DNA of 37,108 bases from positions 1 to 37,108 of the forward strand of contig CANJPM010000009.1 of the NCBI GenBank assembly GCA_947476075.1, read 5' to 3'. Each line of letters opens with the position of its first letter. The stretch's first letter is position 1. A program made the translations under genes and the position numbers. Source of the stretch: Beijerinckiaceae bacterium (lineage in GTDB: Bacteria > Pseudomonadota > Alphaproteobacteria > Rhizobiales > Beijerinckiaceae). Under the pieces are notes generated by a model. The model worked only from the letters and a program-made list of their open reading frames with translations, made no database searches and was not told the origin of the DNA. Below, one piece after another: positions 7,941-17,257 of this stretch.

Positions 7941-9256
7941 TGAACACGTTTCATATGCGCGGGCAAAAACTCGTCATTGATCGTCTGGGGCAACGCGGCG
8001 AAGGCATTGCGCAGGGGCCCGACGGGCTTGTGTTCACGCCCTACGCTTTGCCCGGCGACGTTATACTGGCTGAGATTGAGGGTGATCGCGGAACCTTGCT
8101 GGAGGTGCTTGAGCCCTCAAAGGATCGTCTTCCCGCCTTCTGTCCCCATTACGGAACCTGCGGCGGCTGCGCCGTGCAGGCCTTGACGCCGCAGCCCTAT
8201 GAGGACTGGAAACGCGACCTCGTCGTGCAGGCTTTGCGTCACGCGAAAATCGAGGCGAACGTGGCGCCGATGCTCGACGGCCATGGGCAGGGCCGCCGCC
8301 GCGCGACTTTCCATGCGCGCATTTTGCGCGACGCCTTGGGCCGCGTGCGCGTGGACGTCGGCTTCATGAAGGCGCGCGCCCACGACATCGTCAACATTGA
8401 AGCCTGCCCGGTGCTGGCGCCGGAAATGGGCGGCGCCGCGCGTGCGGCTCATGCTTTGGCGCGCGCTTTGTCGTCGCTGGGCAAGCCGCTCGATATTCTC
8501 ATCACCGCTACGCAAACAGGTTTGGACGTGGATGTGCGCGGCTGCGGCGAACTGGAGGAAGGCCCGCGCCGCGCGCTGATCGCGGAAGCTGCGCGGCTCG
8601 ATCTCGCCCGCATCTCCAACCACGGCCAGGTCGTCATTGAGCGCCGCCCGCCAGTGCTGCCGATGGGGCGCGCCGTTTTGCTGCCCCCGCCGGGAGCGTT
8701 TTTGCAAGCAACCCAAGCCGGCGAGGATTTGCTCGCGCTGCTGGCCTGCGAGCGCGCGGGCAAGGCGCGCCGGGTGCTCGATTTGTTTTGCGGCGTCGGC
8801 ACGTTCGCGCTGCGGCTGGCGGAAAAGGCGACCGTTCACGGCGTGGAAAACGACAAAGCGGCGCTCACCGCCCTGATCCGCGCCTCCGGGGACGCCGGCC
8901 CGGCGCTCAAGCCCATCACCACGGACGCGCGCGATTTGTTCAAGCGGCCATTGCCCGCGCTTGATCTGGAAGCCTTCGATGTCGTGTTGTTTGATCCGCC
9001 GCGCGCAGGCGCCGAGGCGCAGGCGCGCGAGATCGCGCTGTCAAAAGCGCCGGTCGTCATTGCCGTATCCTGCAATGTGCAGACGTTCGCCCGCGACGCC
9101 CGCATTCTGATCGACGGCGGCTATAGCCTGGACGAGGTGACGCCCGTCGATCAATTCCGCCATTCGGCCCACGTTGAAATGGTCGCGACCTTCCGCAAGC
9201 AGCGCGTGACGGGCCAGACCAAAGGCAAGGGCAATCGCAAACGCCTGCTGGGCTGA
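7940..9256 (+). CDS. RlmD/TrmA-family RNA 5-methyluridine methyltransferase with 4Fe-4S cluster
   Basis: The GTG at 7940 overlaps the tlyA stop by one base. The 438-residue protein has an N-terminal TRAM-like RNA-binding domain (about 6-60), iron-sulfur ligands C68, C74 and C77 in CPHYGTCGGC plus C156 in EACPVLAP, a SAM-binding segment VLDLFCGVGTFALRLA, the substrate motif FDPPRAGAE, and the nucleophile C378 in VSCNVQTFARDA. Family members methylate C5 of a uridine in 23S rRNA (RlmD, RlmC) or tRNA (TrmA). Alphaproteobacteria usually have one such protein and the exact target cannot be told from sequence, so I give no symbol. It probably forms one transcript with tlyA. Confidence 0.93.
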   Translation: MNTFHMRGQKLVIDRLGQRGEGIAQGPDGLVFTPYALPGDVILAEIEGDRGTLLEVLEPSKDRLPAFCPHYGTCGGCAVQALTPQPYEDWKRDLVVQALRHAKIEANVAPMLDGHGQGRRRATFHARILRDALGRVRVDVGFMKARAHDIVNIEACPVLAPEMGGAARAAHALARALSSLGKPLDILITATQTGLDVDVRGCGELEEGPRRALIAEAARLDLARISNHGQVVIERRPPVLPMGRAVLLPPPGAFLQATQAGEDLLALLACERAGKARRVLDLFCGVGTFALRLAEKATVHGVENDKAALTALIRASGDAGPALKPITTDARDLFKRPLPALDLEAFDVVLFDPPRAGAEAQAREIALSKAPVVIAVSCNVQTFARDARILIDGGYSLDEVTPVDQFRHSAHVEMVATFRKQRVTGQTKGKGNRKRLLG

Positions 9257-9330
9257 AGTCCCTTCACGCCGGCGCCTGTAAAAGCGGCGGCGCTCTTGCT
9301 ACATAGAGGCCTGAGTTTGGAGCGCTTCAG

Positions 9331-10254
9331 ATGAAATGGGAAGATTTCCGCCAGTCCGACAACATTGACGACCGACGCGGCGACGGCGGCGGCGATTCCG
9401 GTGGCCTGGGCGGCATGGGCCTGCCCATCGGCGGCGGCGGCGGGCTTGGCATCGGCACGATCATCATTCTGGGCCTCATCAGCTGGGCGGTGGGCGTTGA
9501 TCCGCGCATTCTGATCGGCGGCGCAGAAATGGTGAGCGGCGCCCGCGCGCCCCAATCCCAGCAATATGTCGAGCAACCGCGCTCGCGCAGCGCCGCCCCG
9601 CCAGCCGACAATACGGGGCGCTTCGTCTCAGCCGTGGTCGCGATGAACGAGGACGTGTGGAAAGACGTTCTGCCGCAGCAAGCGGGCGTGCGCTGGAAGC
9701 CGCCGACGCTTGTGATGTTTGACGGCGTGACGCGTTCGGCCTGCGGCACCGCCCAATCAGCGATGGGGCCGTTTTATTGCCCCGCCGACCAGAAGGTTTA
9801 TCTCGACACCTCGTTCTTTCGCGACATGCAGCGCAAATTCGGCGGCGGCGGCGATTTCGCTTACGCCTATGTGATCGCCCATGAAGTGGGCCACCACATC
9901 GAAAACCTGATGGGCATTCTGCCGCGTGTGCAACAGGCGCAACAGCGCGCAAGCAGCAAGGTGGAGGCCAATCGCCTGTCTGTGCGCGTGGAATTGATGG
10001 CCGATTGCCTCGCCGGCGTGTGGGCGCATCACGCCAACAAACGCTGGAATGTTCTTGAAGCCGGCGACGTCGAGAAAGCCATTCGCACTGCGCAAGCCAT
10101 TGGCGACGACCGCTTGCAGCAAGCGGGCGGCAGCGGGCGCGTCGTGCCTGACAGCTTCACCCATGGCTCTGCGGCCGATCGCACGCAATGGCTGAAGCGC
10201 GGACTGGATGGCGGGCGCGTTGACGTGTGCAACACGTTTGCAAAACAGGGTTGA
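9331..10254 (+). CDS. YpfJ-type neutral zinc metallopeptidase, membrane anchored
   Basis: A 307-residue protein of the Zn_peptidase_2 (YpfJ) family. It begins MKWEDFRQSDNIDDRRGDGG, the family opening, then has a Gly-rich linker and one hydrophobic segment (about 36-55, LGIGTIIILGLISWAVGV) that anchors it, with the catalytic domain beyond, about 90-300. The zinc site HEVGHH has H184, E185 and H188, and ELMADCLAGVWAHH near E221 supplies the third ligand. The natural substrate is not known. The ATG has a GGAG ribosome site. It lies 74 bases after the RNA methyltransferase gene and five bases before moaB, so co-transcription with moaB is likely. Family assignment is secure. Confidence 0.94.
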   Translation: MKWEDFRQSDNIDDRRGDGGGDSGGLGGMGLPIGGGGGLGIGTIIILGLISWAVGVDPRILIGGAEMVSGARAPQSQQYVEQPRSRSAAPPADNTGRFVSAVVAMNEDVWKDVLPQQAGVRWKPPTLVMFDGVTRSACGTAQSAMGPFYCPADQKVYLDTSFFRDMQRKFGGGGDFAYAYVIAHEVGHHIENLMGILPRVQQAQQRASSKVEANRLSVRVELMADCLAGVWAHHANKRWNVLEAGDVEKAIRTAQAIGDDRLQQAGGSGRVVPDSFTHGSAADRTQWLKRGLDGGRVDVCNTFAKQG

Positions 10255-10259
10255 ATTTC

Positions 10260-10808
10260 ATGCCTGGAATTGACGAGAGCAGAAACTTCATACCCCTCAA
10301 CATCGCCGTCCTCACGGTGTCGGACACGCGCAAGCTCAATGAGGACCGCTCCGGCGACACGCTCGTGGAGCGCCTGACGAAAGCGGGGCATGTCCTGAAC
10401 GATCGCGCCATCGTCACAGACGATGTTGAGACTATCGCGGGCAAGGTGCGCGAATGGATCGCGAGCAAGGGTGTGGATGTGATTATCACCACCGGCGGAA
10501 CAGGCTTCACCGGTCGGGATGTGACGCCGGAAGCCATTGAGCCGCTGTTTGAAAAACGCATGGAGGGATTCTCCAGCGTGTTTCATGCGCTTTCCTATCC
10601 AAAGATAGGCACGTCGACAATTCAATCGCGCGCCACCGCAGGCGTCGCCGGCGCCACATACATCTTCGTGCTGCCTGGCTCACCCGGCGCCTGCAAGGAC
10701 GCGTGGGACGGCATACTCAGCCAGCAGCTCGATTATCGCTACCGGCCGTGCAATTTCGTCGAAATCATGCCGCGCCTTGACGAACATCTGAAGCGCGGCG
10801 CCGGCTGA
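10260..10808 (+). CDS. moaB: Molybdenum cofactor biosynthesis protein MoaB
   Basis: I use the ATG at 10260 (MPGIDESRNFIPL); the frame extends upstream into the peptidase gene but that part is unlike the family. The product has 182 residues. MoaB/MogA-type proteins bind molybdopterin and adenylylate it ahead of molybdate insertion. The fold is shown by NIAVLTVSDTR, EDRSGDTLVERL, the binding-loop motif TTGGTGFTGRDVTPEA, the YPKIGTSTIQSRATAGV segment and VLPGSPGACKDAW. The C-terminal RPCNFVEIMPRLDEH is characteristic of MoaB rather than MoeA. It starts five bases after the metallopeptidase stop. No other molybdenum cofactor gene is in the window. Confidence 0.94.
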   Translation: MPGIDESRNFIPLNIAVLTVSDTRKLNEDRSGDTLVERLTKAGHVLNDRAIVTDDVETIAGKVREWIASKGVDVIITTGGTGFTGRDVTPEAIEPLFEKRMEGFSSVFHALSYPKIGTSTIQSRATAGVAGATYIFVLPGSPGACKDAWDGILSQQLDYRYRPCNFVEIMPRLDEHLKRGAG

Positions 10809-10810
10809 GC

Positions 10811-11317
10811 CTAGCCCCGCATCATCCGCGACTTCAATGCGCGCGGCGATTTCAGACTGCGCGCCAGCGCGTCAACGTCATCCACGCGCGCCGTCGCCAG
10901 GACTTCACGCGGCGCTATGAAGGCCGAGACTGGCGCCAAAGCGGGCAAGATCCGCGTCATGAAATTGTGCGGCGCGTCGCGCATCAGCGCTGATCCCTCG
11001 CCGCCGTAAGCCACAAAATCCGCGATCTCTCCCAGATAGCCATGCTCGGGCACGCGGCCGGCGCGCAGCACAAACACGCGCTGCTCCTTCAGCCGCACCA
11101 GCGCATCGCCCAGGGGAGCACCCGGCTCCCCAACGATGAAATCACAGCCTGCGTGATCGCATATGCGGGCAAGATCGGGCGTGCTCGAAGGCGCGCACAT
11201 CATGACGTCGCGCACGACGCCCTCAATCGCTGCCGGCACCAGAGCGGCGAGCGTGCGCACCACCGCTTCAGGCGGAGTGGCAATATTGGTCGAAATCAGA
11301 ATGAGAGCCGAGAACAT
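10811..11317 (-). CDS. Degenerate family 2 glycosyltransferase-like protein
   Basis: I place the start at the ATG at 11317 (MFSALILISTNIATPPEAV), giving 168 residues; the frame is open for 29 further codons but they look unlike protein. The beginning resembles a GT-A fold: a hydrophobic first strand, TLAALVPAAIEGVVRDVMMCAPS, then ICDHAGCDFIVGEPGAPLGDALVRL, with a VFVLRAGRVPEHGYLGEIADF segment where family 2 enzymes carry an Asp-x-Asp. No DxD is visible here, so catalysis by the usual metal route is doubtful. I recall similar short proteins annotated as glycosyl transferase next to moaB in Hyphomicrobiales. It converges on moaB with two bases between the stops. Confidence 0.6.
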   Translation of the reverse strand: MFSALILISTNIATPPEAVVRTLAALVPAAIEGVVRDVMMCAPSSTPDLARICDHAGCDFIVGEPGAPLGDALVRLKEQRVFVLRAGRVPEHGYLGEIADFVAYGGEGSALMRDAPHNFMTRILPALAPVSAFIAPREVLATARVDDVDALARSLKSPRALKSRMMRG

Positions 11318-11460
11318 CTGTGTTCTTAGCACGATGTGCGCTGCAAACGAGCGTGGCGGTTGATGAGTTTTCCACAGGACTTGACGCACCGCCAGATGTT
11401 CCATATTTGTTCTTTTGTTCGCGTTTTGTACTCGTCAGCTTTTCATCGGAGATCAACGCA

Positions 11461-12789
11461 ATGTCGAGCCCGAACGCTTCATCCAGTTCTAGCCTCGGCA
11501 GGAAATCTGCGCCGATCACGCTTGAAAAGCCTTTGGAGAAAGCTGCGCGCGCTGGCGGCGTCGTCGGCAAAATGTTTCCCGCCAAGCCCTGCGCCACAAC
11601 GGGAAACGCAGCCAAAGCCGTCAGGCGCGGCGCGCCCAAAACGCTGACGCCTAAATCGCCAAAGATCGCCGCCGCTTGCAAATTCGAAGATGCGGACCTG
11701 TCCCGAAAGGCTTTGACTGAACATGCTTTGGCGGATGCTGCGCGCGGTCGCGGCGCGCTCTCGAATGCGAGCGGGCGTTTTGAACCGCTTGCGCGCGAAC
11801 CTGTCGACGATGGTTGGGACAGCCTGGCCGATTTGCCGGCGCTGAAGACGCAGATCACCCACGAGAACGCGCGTGTCATCATCACCCGCAACGAATCGCC
11901 TGACATTTCCTTTGATCGCTCGATCAATCCCTATCGCGGTTGCGAGCATGGCTGCGTCTATTGTTTTGCGCGCCCCACCCATGCCTATCTGGGCCTGTCG
12001 CCGGGGCTGGATTTCGAGACCCGCCTGTTTGTAAAGGACGGCGCCGCCGCTCTGCTGGAGCGCGAATTGTCGTCGCCGCGCTATCAGCCCCGCACAATCG
12101 CCATCGGCACCAACACTGATCCGTATCAGCCGATTGAGAAAGAGCATCGCGTCATGCGGCAGGTGCTGGAGGTTTTGGCGCGCGCCAATCATCCGGTCGG
12201 CATCGTCACCAAATCCGCCCTCGTGCTGCGCGATCTCGACATTCTGGCGCCAATGGCCGCCAAGGGGCTTGCAAAAGTGGCGCTCTCCGTGACCTCGCTT
12301 GACGGAAAGCTGTCGCGGCTGATGGAGCCGCGCGCCGCCCAGCCTGAACGACGGCTGGAGACCATTCGTGCTCTGTCGGAGGCCGGCGTCCCCACCAGCG
12401 TAATGGTGGCGCCGATCATTCCCTCCATCAACGATCACGAGATAGAAGCCATTCTTGCGCGCGCCCATGCAGCAGGCGCGCGCGAGGCAGGCTATGTGAT
12501 GCTGCGCCTGCCTCTGGAAGTGGAGGATATTTTCAGCCAATGGCTGCTCGCCCATTTCCCTGATCGTTATCGCCACGTGATGTCGCTTGTGCGCGGCGTG
12601 CGCGACGGCAAGGCCTATGATTCAAGCTGGGGCAAACGCATGACCGGCACGGGACCTTACGCCTGGGTGACGGGGCGACGCTTTGAGATTGCCGCCGCCA
12701 AAGCGGGCTTCAACCAACAGCGCGCAAAATTGCGCACCGATCTCTTCGTCAGCCCCAGGCGCGGGGCGCAGCAATTGTCCCTGTTGTGA
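11461..12789 (+). CDS. PA0069-family radical SAM protein (SplB-like)
   Basis: The start is ATG 11461, with GGAG at good distance; product 442 residues. The radical SAM cluster motif CEHGCVYC uses C161, C165 and C168 within INPYRGCEHGCVYCFARPTH, the signature of the PA0069 / COG1533 group related to spore photoproduct lyase. Other family blocks are IAIGTNTDPYQPIEK, VTKSALVLRDLDIL and MVAPIIPSIND. The reaction of this group is unknown. The conserved part begins near RGRGALSNASGRFEP at about residue 95; before it lie some 90 residues rich in Ser, Ala, Lys and Pro with no recognisable domain. It is divergent from the glycosyltransferase-like gene. The family is certain, the role is not. Confidence 0.92.
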   Translation: MSSPNASSSSSLGRKSAPITLEKPLEKAARAGGVVGKMFPAKPCATTGNAAKAVRRGAPKTLTPKSPKIAAACKFEDADLSRKALTEHALADAARGRGALSNASGRFEPLAREPVDDGWDSLADLPALKTQITHENARVIITRNESPDISFDRSINPYRGCEHGCVYCFARPTHAYLGLSPGLDFETRLFVKDGAAALLERELSSPRYQPRTIAIGTNTDPYQPIEKEHRVMRQVLEVLARANHPVGIVTKSALVLRDLDILAPMAAKGLAKVALSVTSLDGKLSRLMEPRAAQPERRLETIRALSEAGVPTSVMVAPIIPSINDHEIEAILARAHAAGAREAGYVMLRLPLEVEDIFSQWLLAHFPDRYRHVMSLVRGVRDGKAYDSSWGKRMTGTGPYAWVTGRRFEIAAAKAGFNQQRAKLRTDLFVSPRRGAQQLSLL

Positions 12790-12815
12790 TCTGGTTGGCG
12801 TCCTTGGAGTGTCCG

Positions 12816-13292
12816 ATGTCGTTTTATCCCGGAATATCTCTCATCACACTTGGCGTGGCGGATGTTGCGCGCGCGCGCCATTTCTATGAGCGCCTCGGCT
12901 GGCGCTGCTCCCCGGCCAGCACGCCGGACGTGGCGTTCTTCAAACTCAACAACATTGCACTGGCTCTGTTTGGCCGTCAGGATCTTTTGTCAGACGCTGG
13001 TTTTGCAGACGCGGACCTTTCAGACACGCGCCTTGCAGTCGCGCAAGTTGAACCGCAGCCGGGCGCCGCGCCCGCTTTTAGTCTGTCGCAAAATCATGGC
13101 GGAACAGGCGCCGTTGATCGCGCCCTTCAGGAAGCCGTGGCCGCGGGCGGCGCACTTTTGAAAACCGGACAGGCGACAAGTTGGGGCGGCTATCACGGAA
13201 TGGTCGCCGACCCGGATGGGCATGTATGGGAAATGGCGTGGAACCCCCATTTCCCCCTCGCGCCGGACGGTACGATCGATCTGCCGTGCTGA
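12816..13292 (+). CDS. VOC-family (glyoxalase/bleomycin resistance-like) protein
   Basis: The start is ATG 12816 (MSFYPGISLITLGV), with TTGGAG six bases before it; a GTG at 12786 overlapping the previous stop is possible but less likely. The 158-residue protein shows the paired beta-alpha-beta-beta-beta units of the vicinal oxygen chelate fold: ITLGVADVARARHFYERLGW and NIALALFGRQDLL, then TGAVDRALQEAVAAGGALLK and YHGMVADPDGHVWEMAWNP. The final Asp-Pro-Asp-Gly-His-x-Trp-Glu segment is the usual metal or active-site strand. Members include isomerases, dioxygenases and resistance proteins, and the substrate cannot be deduced. It lies 26 bases after the radical SAM gene and is probably co-transcribed. 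Confidence 0.88.
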   Translation: MSFYPGISLITLGVADVARARHFYERLGWRCSPASTPDVAFFKLNNIALALFGRQDLLSDAGFADADLSDTRLAVAQVEPQPGAAPAFSLSQNHGGTGAVDRALQEAVAAGGALLKTGQATSWGGYHGMVADPDGHVWEMAWNPHFPLAPDGTIDLPC

Positions 13293-13299
13293 GAGCCGT

Positions 13300-13860
13300 T
13301 CAGGTCGTCAGGCCAAAGCGGGCCAGAAGCCAGACGAACAGCAGGGCCACCAGCGCGAGATTGGCGAGAAGCAACGCTCCACCCGGCGTCTTGAGCGCGG
13401 CGAAAAACCCGCCATTGACGGATGGCCGCAGACCCGGCGCCGTCTGCACGTCAGGCCCGCGTCCGGCAAGCGTGGATTCCGCCAGATGCCGATGGGTCGC
13501 AAGCCGACGCGGCGTCCCCTCGCCCAAGATATAAGCCTCGATTTCAGCCTCGTTGGGCTCGCGCCCGCGCTCGCGGCTGAAGGCCACAAGAAAATCGTGC
13601 TTGTTCTGCTTGTAGATTGAATAGGCCACGAGGCCGACAACGTCGGAATCATCCTGAACCAGACTTTTGAACACAGACTTGCGCTCGTCTGTCGCCTCAA
13701 TATGGGGGACTGGCGAGACCGATTGCGCAGATCGCGGTTGATCGGCCGCCGTCAGAACGTTCTCAGCGCGCTCAGCGCTCTTGGATTCCACAGCGCTCTT
13801 GGCGTTCTTGGCGCTCGCGTGCGCAGGGCTCACGCCTTCCGCGTTGGCAGGGTCGGCCAT
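13300..13860 (-). CDS. Conserved hypothetical protein with C-terminal membrane anchor
   Basis: I choose ATG 13860 (MADPANAEGVSPAHAS); 40 upstream codons are open but unlike protein. The 186-residue product has a low-complexity Ala/Ser/Glu-rich head (about 1-65), a conserved-looking middle (about 70-125: VFKSLVQDDSDVVGLVAYSI, YKQNKHDFLVAF, EPNEAEIEAYILGEGTPRRL) and one hydrophobic C-terminal helix (about 160-182, GALLLANLALVALLFVWLLA). This looks like a tail-anchored inner-membrane protein with its body in the cytoplasm. I recall proteins of this pattern annotated as hypothetical in Hyphomicrobiales but know no function. It is divergent from rnhB across 140 bases that hold a CtrA-like site. 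Confidence 0.72.
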   Translation of the reverse strand: MADPANAEGVSPAHASAKNAKSAVESKSAERAENVLTAADQPRSAQSVSPVPHIEATDERKSVFKSLVQDDSDVVGLVAYSIYKQNKHDFLVAFSRERGREPNEAEIEAYILGEGTPRRLATHRHLAESTLAGRGPDVQTAPGLRPSVNGGFFAALKTPGGALLLANLALVALLFVWLLARFGLTT

Positions 13861-13904
13861 TTTACAAAACTCCAGTACGAACAATCTCCCGCATTCTATG
13901 TTCG

Positions 13905-13919
13905 TTAACCCTTCATTAC
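13905..13919 (+). promoter_or_regulatory. Possible CtrA-like site between the hypothetical gene and rnhB
   Basis: TTAACC begins at 13905 and TTAC at 13916, giving TTAA-N7-TTAC, one base short of the full CtrA pattern. It lies in the divergent intergenic region 13861-14000. A 6-base inverted repeat ACGAAC (13877-13882) / GTTCGT (13900-13905) abuts it. The case is weaker than for the perfect motif near kbp. Confidence 0.25.
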
Positions 13920-14000
13920 AAACAGGGATTGGCAGCTTACCCACAGCGCGTTCTACAAACGCAAGACAGGATTTGAACATACCCTGCTGAAAGCAGCCTC

Positions 14001-14654
14001 ATGCCGCGCACCTCGCCGCCGACTTCGCCGCCCGCCAAACCCGTCCCGCATTTCCGCCGCGAGCGCGCCTTGCTGCGCGCAGGCTGCTGGCCGGTGGCGG
14101 GCATGGACGAGGTCGGACGCGGACCGTTGGCTGGGCCGGTGACAGCGGCCGCCGTCATTCTCGACCCCCAACGGCTTCCCCGCGGACTGGCTGATTCCAA
14201 GGTTTTGAACGCGGCCGTCCGAGAGATCGCCTATGAGTCGATCATGTCGCGCGCGCTCGCCGTGGCCATCGGTTTTGCGCCAGCTCAGGAGATTGACCGC
14301 ATCAACATCCGGCAGGCGACCTTCGCCGCCATGCGCCGCGCCCTGCACGGACTTTCGATTCACGCCGCCTATGTGCTGGTGGACGGGTCCGACGCGCCCC
14401 CCGGCCTGCATTGTCCGGGCGAAACCATTGTGCGCGGAGATTCGTCCACCTTGTCCATCGCAGCAGCCTCCATAATTGCCAAGGTCACTCGCGACCGGAT
14501 GATGACCAGGCTTGATAAAATTTACCCTCAATACGGCTTCGCCAACCACATGGGTTACGGCACGCCGGAGCATCTGGCAGCGATAGGAATTCATGGCGCC
14601 TGCGTTCTACATCGCAGAAGTTTCGCGCCTATTCGATCTCTAGCTTTACTTTGA
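14001..14654 (+). CDS. rnhB: Ribonuclease HII
   Basis: RNase HII nicks RNA-DNA hybrids and single ribonucleotides in DNA. The 217-residue protein has the family signature GMDEVGRGPLAGPV with D36 and E37, the third acidic residue D128 in VLVDGSD, and the block STLSIAAASIIAKVTRDRMM with the fourth acidic residue. The C-terminal block YGFANHMGYGTPEHLAAI is also typical. The N-terminal 30 residues are rich in Pro and basic residues, a mild extension. The segment GLADSKVLNAA replaces the commoner DSKKLS. The neighbouring gene ccrM lies 168 bases downstream, the usual order in Hyphomicrobiales, though the gap means ccrM probably has its own promoter. Confidence 0.95.
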   Translation: MPRTSPPTSPPAKPVPHFRRERALLRAGCWPVAGMDEVGRGPLAGPVTAAAVILDPQRLPRGLADSKVLNAAVREIAYESIMSRALAVAIGFAPAQEIDRINIRQATFAAMRRALHGLSIHAAYVLVDGSDAPPGLHCPGETIVRGDSSTLSIAAASIIAKVTRDRMMTRLDKIYPQYGFANHMGYGTPEHLAAIGIHGACVLHRRSFAPIRSLALL

Positions 14655-16001
<1,347 letters not shown>

Positions 16002-16042
16002 CCTGCCTCGAGCCTGTCCCGGCAAAGGAAGAATGCGCCCGC

Positions 16043-17257
16043 TCAGGCGAGGAGGCCTTTCATCGGGCGCACGGCGTCAGATCCGGGAAACACGGTTTTT
16101 GACAAGGCCGCCGGCGACAGGCCCAGATGCCCCTCCAGAACGCCTTTCAAAACGGCGCGAAGATCGGTCGTGGGAGCCAGATCGCGACGTTCGAACAATT
16201 GCGCTTCACCCAGCCCTGGCCAGTCGGCGAGCACGCGCCCGCCCTTGAGAGCGCCGCCCGCCAGAAAGCACAATGTCCCCGTGCCATGGTCGGTGCCGGA
16301 GGTGCCGTTGATGCGCGCAGTGCGGCCGAATTCGGTGACCGCTATGACCACGCTGTCTTTCCATACGTCGCCCAGACCGCGCTCGAACTCCTCGAACGCG
16401 CCATCCAGCCCGGCCAGTAATTGACCCAGCCTGCCCTTTGCGCCGCCTTCGTTGGAATGGGTGTCCCAGCCGTTGAAAGAGAGGGCGGCGATGCGCGGGC
16501 CGTCCGCCGTCGCGATAAGCTTGGCCGCGCCGCGCGCGGGCAGGCGCATGGCCAGATCCGTCCCGTCTTTGGACAATGCGCTTGTCTCCCGCCGTGCGAT
16601 CACATCGAGCGCCAGCCCCTGCCGCAGACTCGTCTCCAAAGCTTTGTCGCTTTGTGCGTAAAGATCGGCGAGTCTCGTTGCGAGGTCGTCGTGCGGCTCA
16701 TGATTGCCAGCGGGCCGCCAGCCGGCGACGGGCGCCGCGCCGCGCAGAATCAGCGGCGTGACGACGCCCACCGCCAGCCCCTTGGGCGGGGCGACGCGCT
16801 GGCCCGGCGGCAATAAACCGACGGCCCGGTTCAGCCAGCCCGTTTGAACCAGACCCGGGCCTGCCTGACCGCTTTCGAGCACGTCCTGACCGTCAAAATG
16901 GGAGCGCGCGCGATAGGGTGTCGCGACGGCATGAACCAGAAGCGCTCGCTTCTCGCGGTACATCCGCGCAAATTGAGGCATTGCCGGATGCAGACCGAAA
17001 AATCCGTCCAGCGCGAGCGCGGCGGCGGGGCCGCTACGAGTAAGCGCCAGGGCGCCGTGAAGCCCCGCATATTGGGGATCGCCCAAAGGCGGCGCGGCGG
17101 CCAGCCCGTCCATTGCGCCGCGCAGCACCATCACCACCAGACGTGGATCGCGACCTCCGGCGGCGTGGGCGAACGCAGGGATGTGCGGCCAGGCGAAAAG
17201 CGCGCCGCCGGAGACCAGAAGGGCGCGGCGGCTGGGGCGCGGGGCAAACTCGTTCAT
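16043..17257 (-). CDS. DUF1501 protein with Tat-type signal
   Basis: The protein has 404 residues. The N-terminus has S9-R10-R11-A-L-L followed by a hydrophobic stretch and FAHA, a twin-arginine type signal, so the folded protein is probably exported. The body follows the DUF1501 (sulfatase-like, alkaline phosphatase superfamily) pattern: LVVMVLRGAMDGLAAAPPLG, HFDGQDVLESG, ALSFNGWDTHSNEGG, VIAVTEFGRTARINGTSGTDHGTG and CFLAGGALKGG. The Asp/His-rich stretches are presumed metal ligands. The biochemical role is unknown. The ATG overlaps the stop of the DUF1800 gene by four bases (ATGA), so the two are translationally coupled; DUF1501 and DUF1800 genes are found as a pair across many bacteria. 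Confidence 0.93.
   Translation of the reverse strand: MNEFAPRPSRRALLVSGGALFAWPHIPAFAHAAGGRDPRLVVMVLRGAMDGLAAAPPLGDPQYAGLHGALALTRSGPAAALALDGFFGLHPAMPQFARMYREKRALLVHAVATPYRARSHFDGQDVLESGQAGPGLVQTGWLNRAVGLLPPGQRVAPPKGLAVGVVTPLILRGAAPVAGWRPAGNHEPHDDLATRLADLYAQSDKALETSLRQGLALDVIARRETSALSKDGTDLAMRLPARGAAKLIATADGPRIAALSFNGWDTHSNEGGAKGRLGQLLAGLDGAFEEFERGLGDVWKDSVVIAVTEFGRTARINGTSGTDHGTGTLCFLAGGALKGGRVLADWPGLGEAQLFERRDLAPTTDLRAVLKGVLEGHLGLSPAALSKTVFPGSDAVRPMKGLLA

Noticed and set aside
11409-11420. GTTC-TTTT-GTTC before the radical SAM gene as a possible LexA box
   Set aside because: The alphaproteobacterial box is a direct repeat with seven bases between; here there are four, so the match is probably chance.
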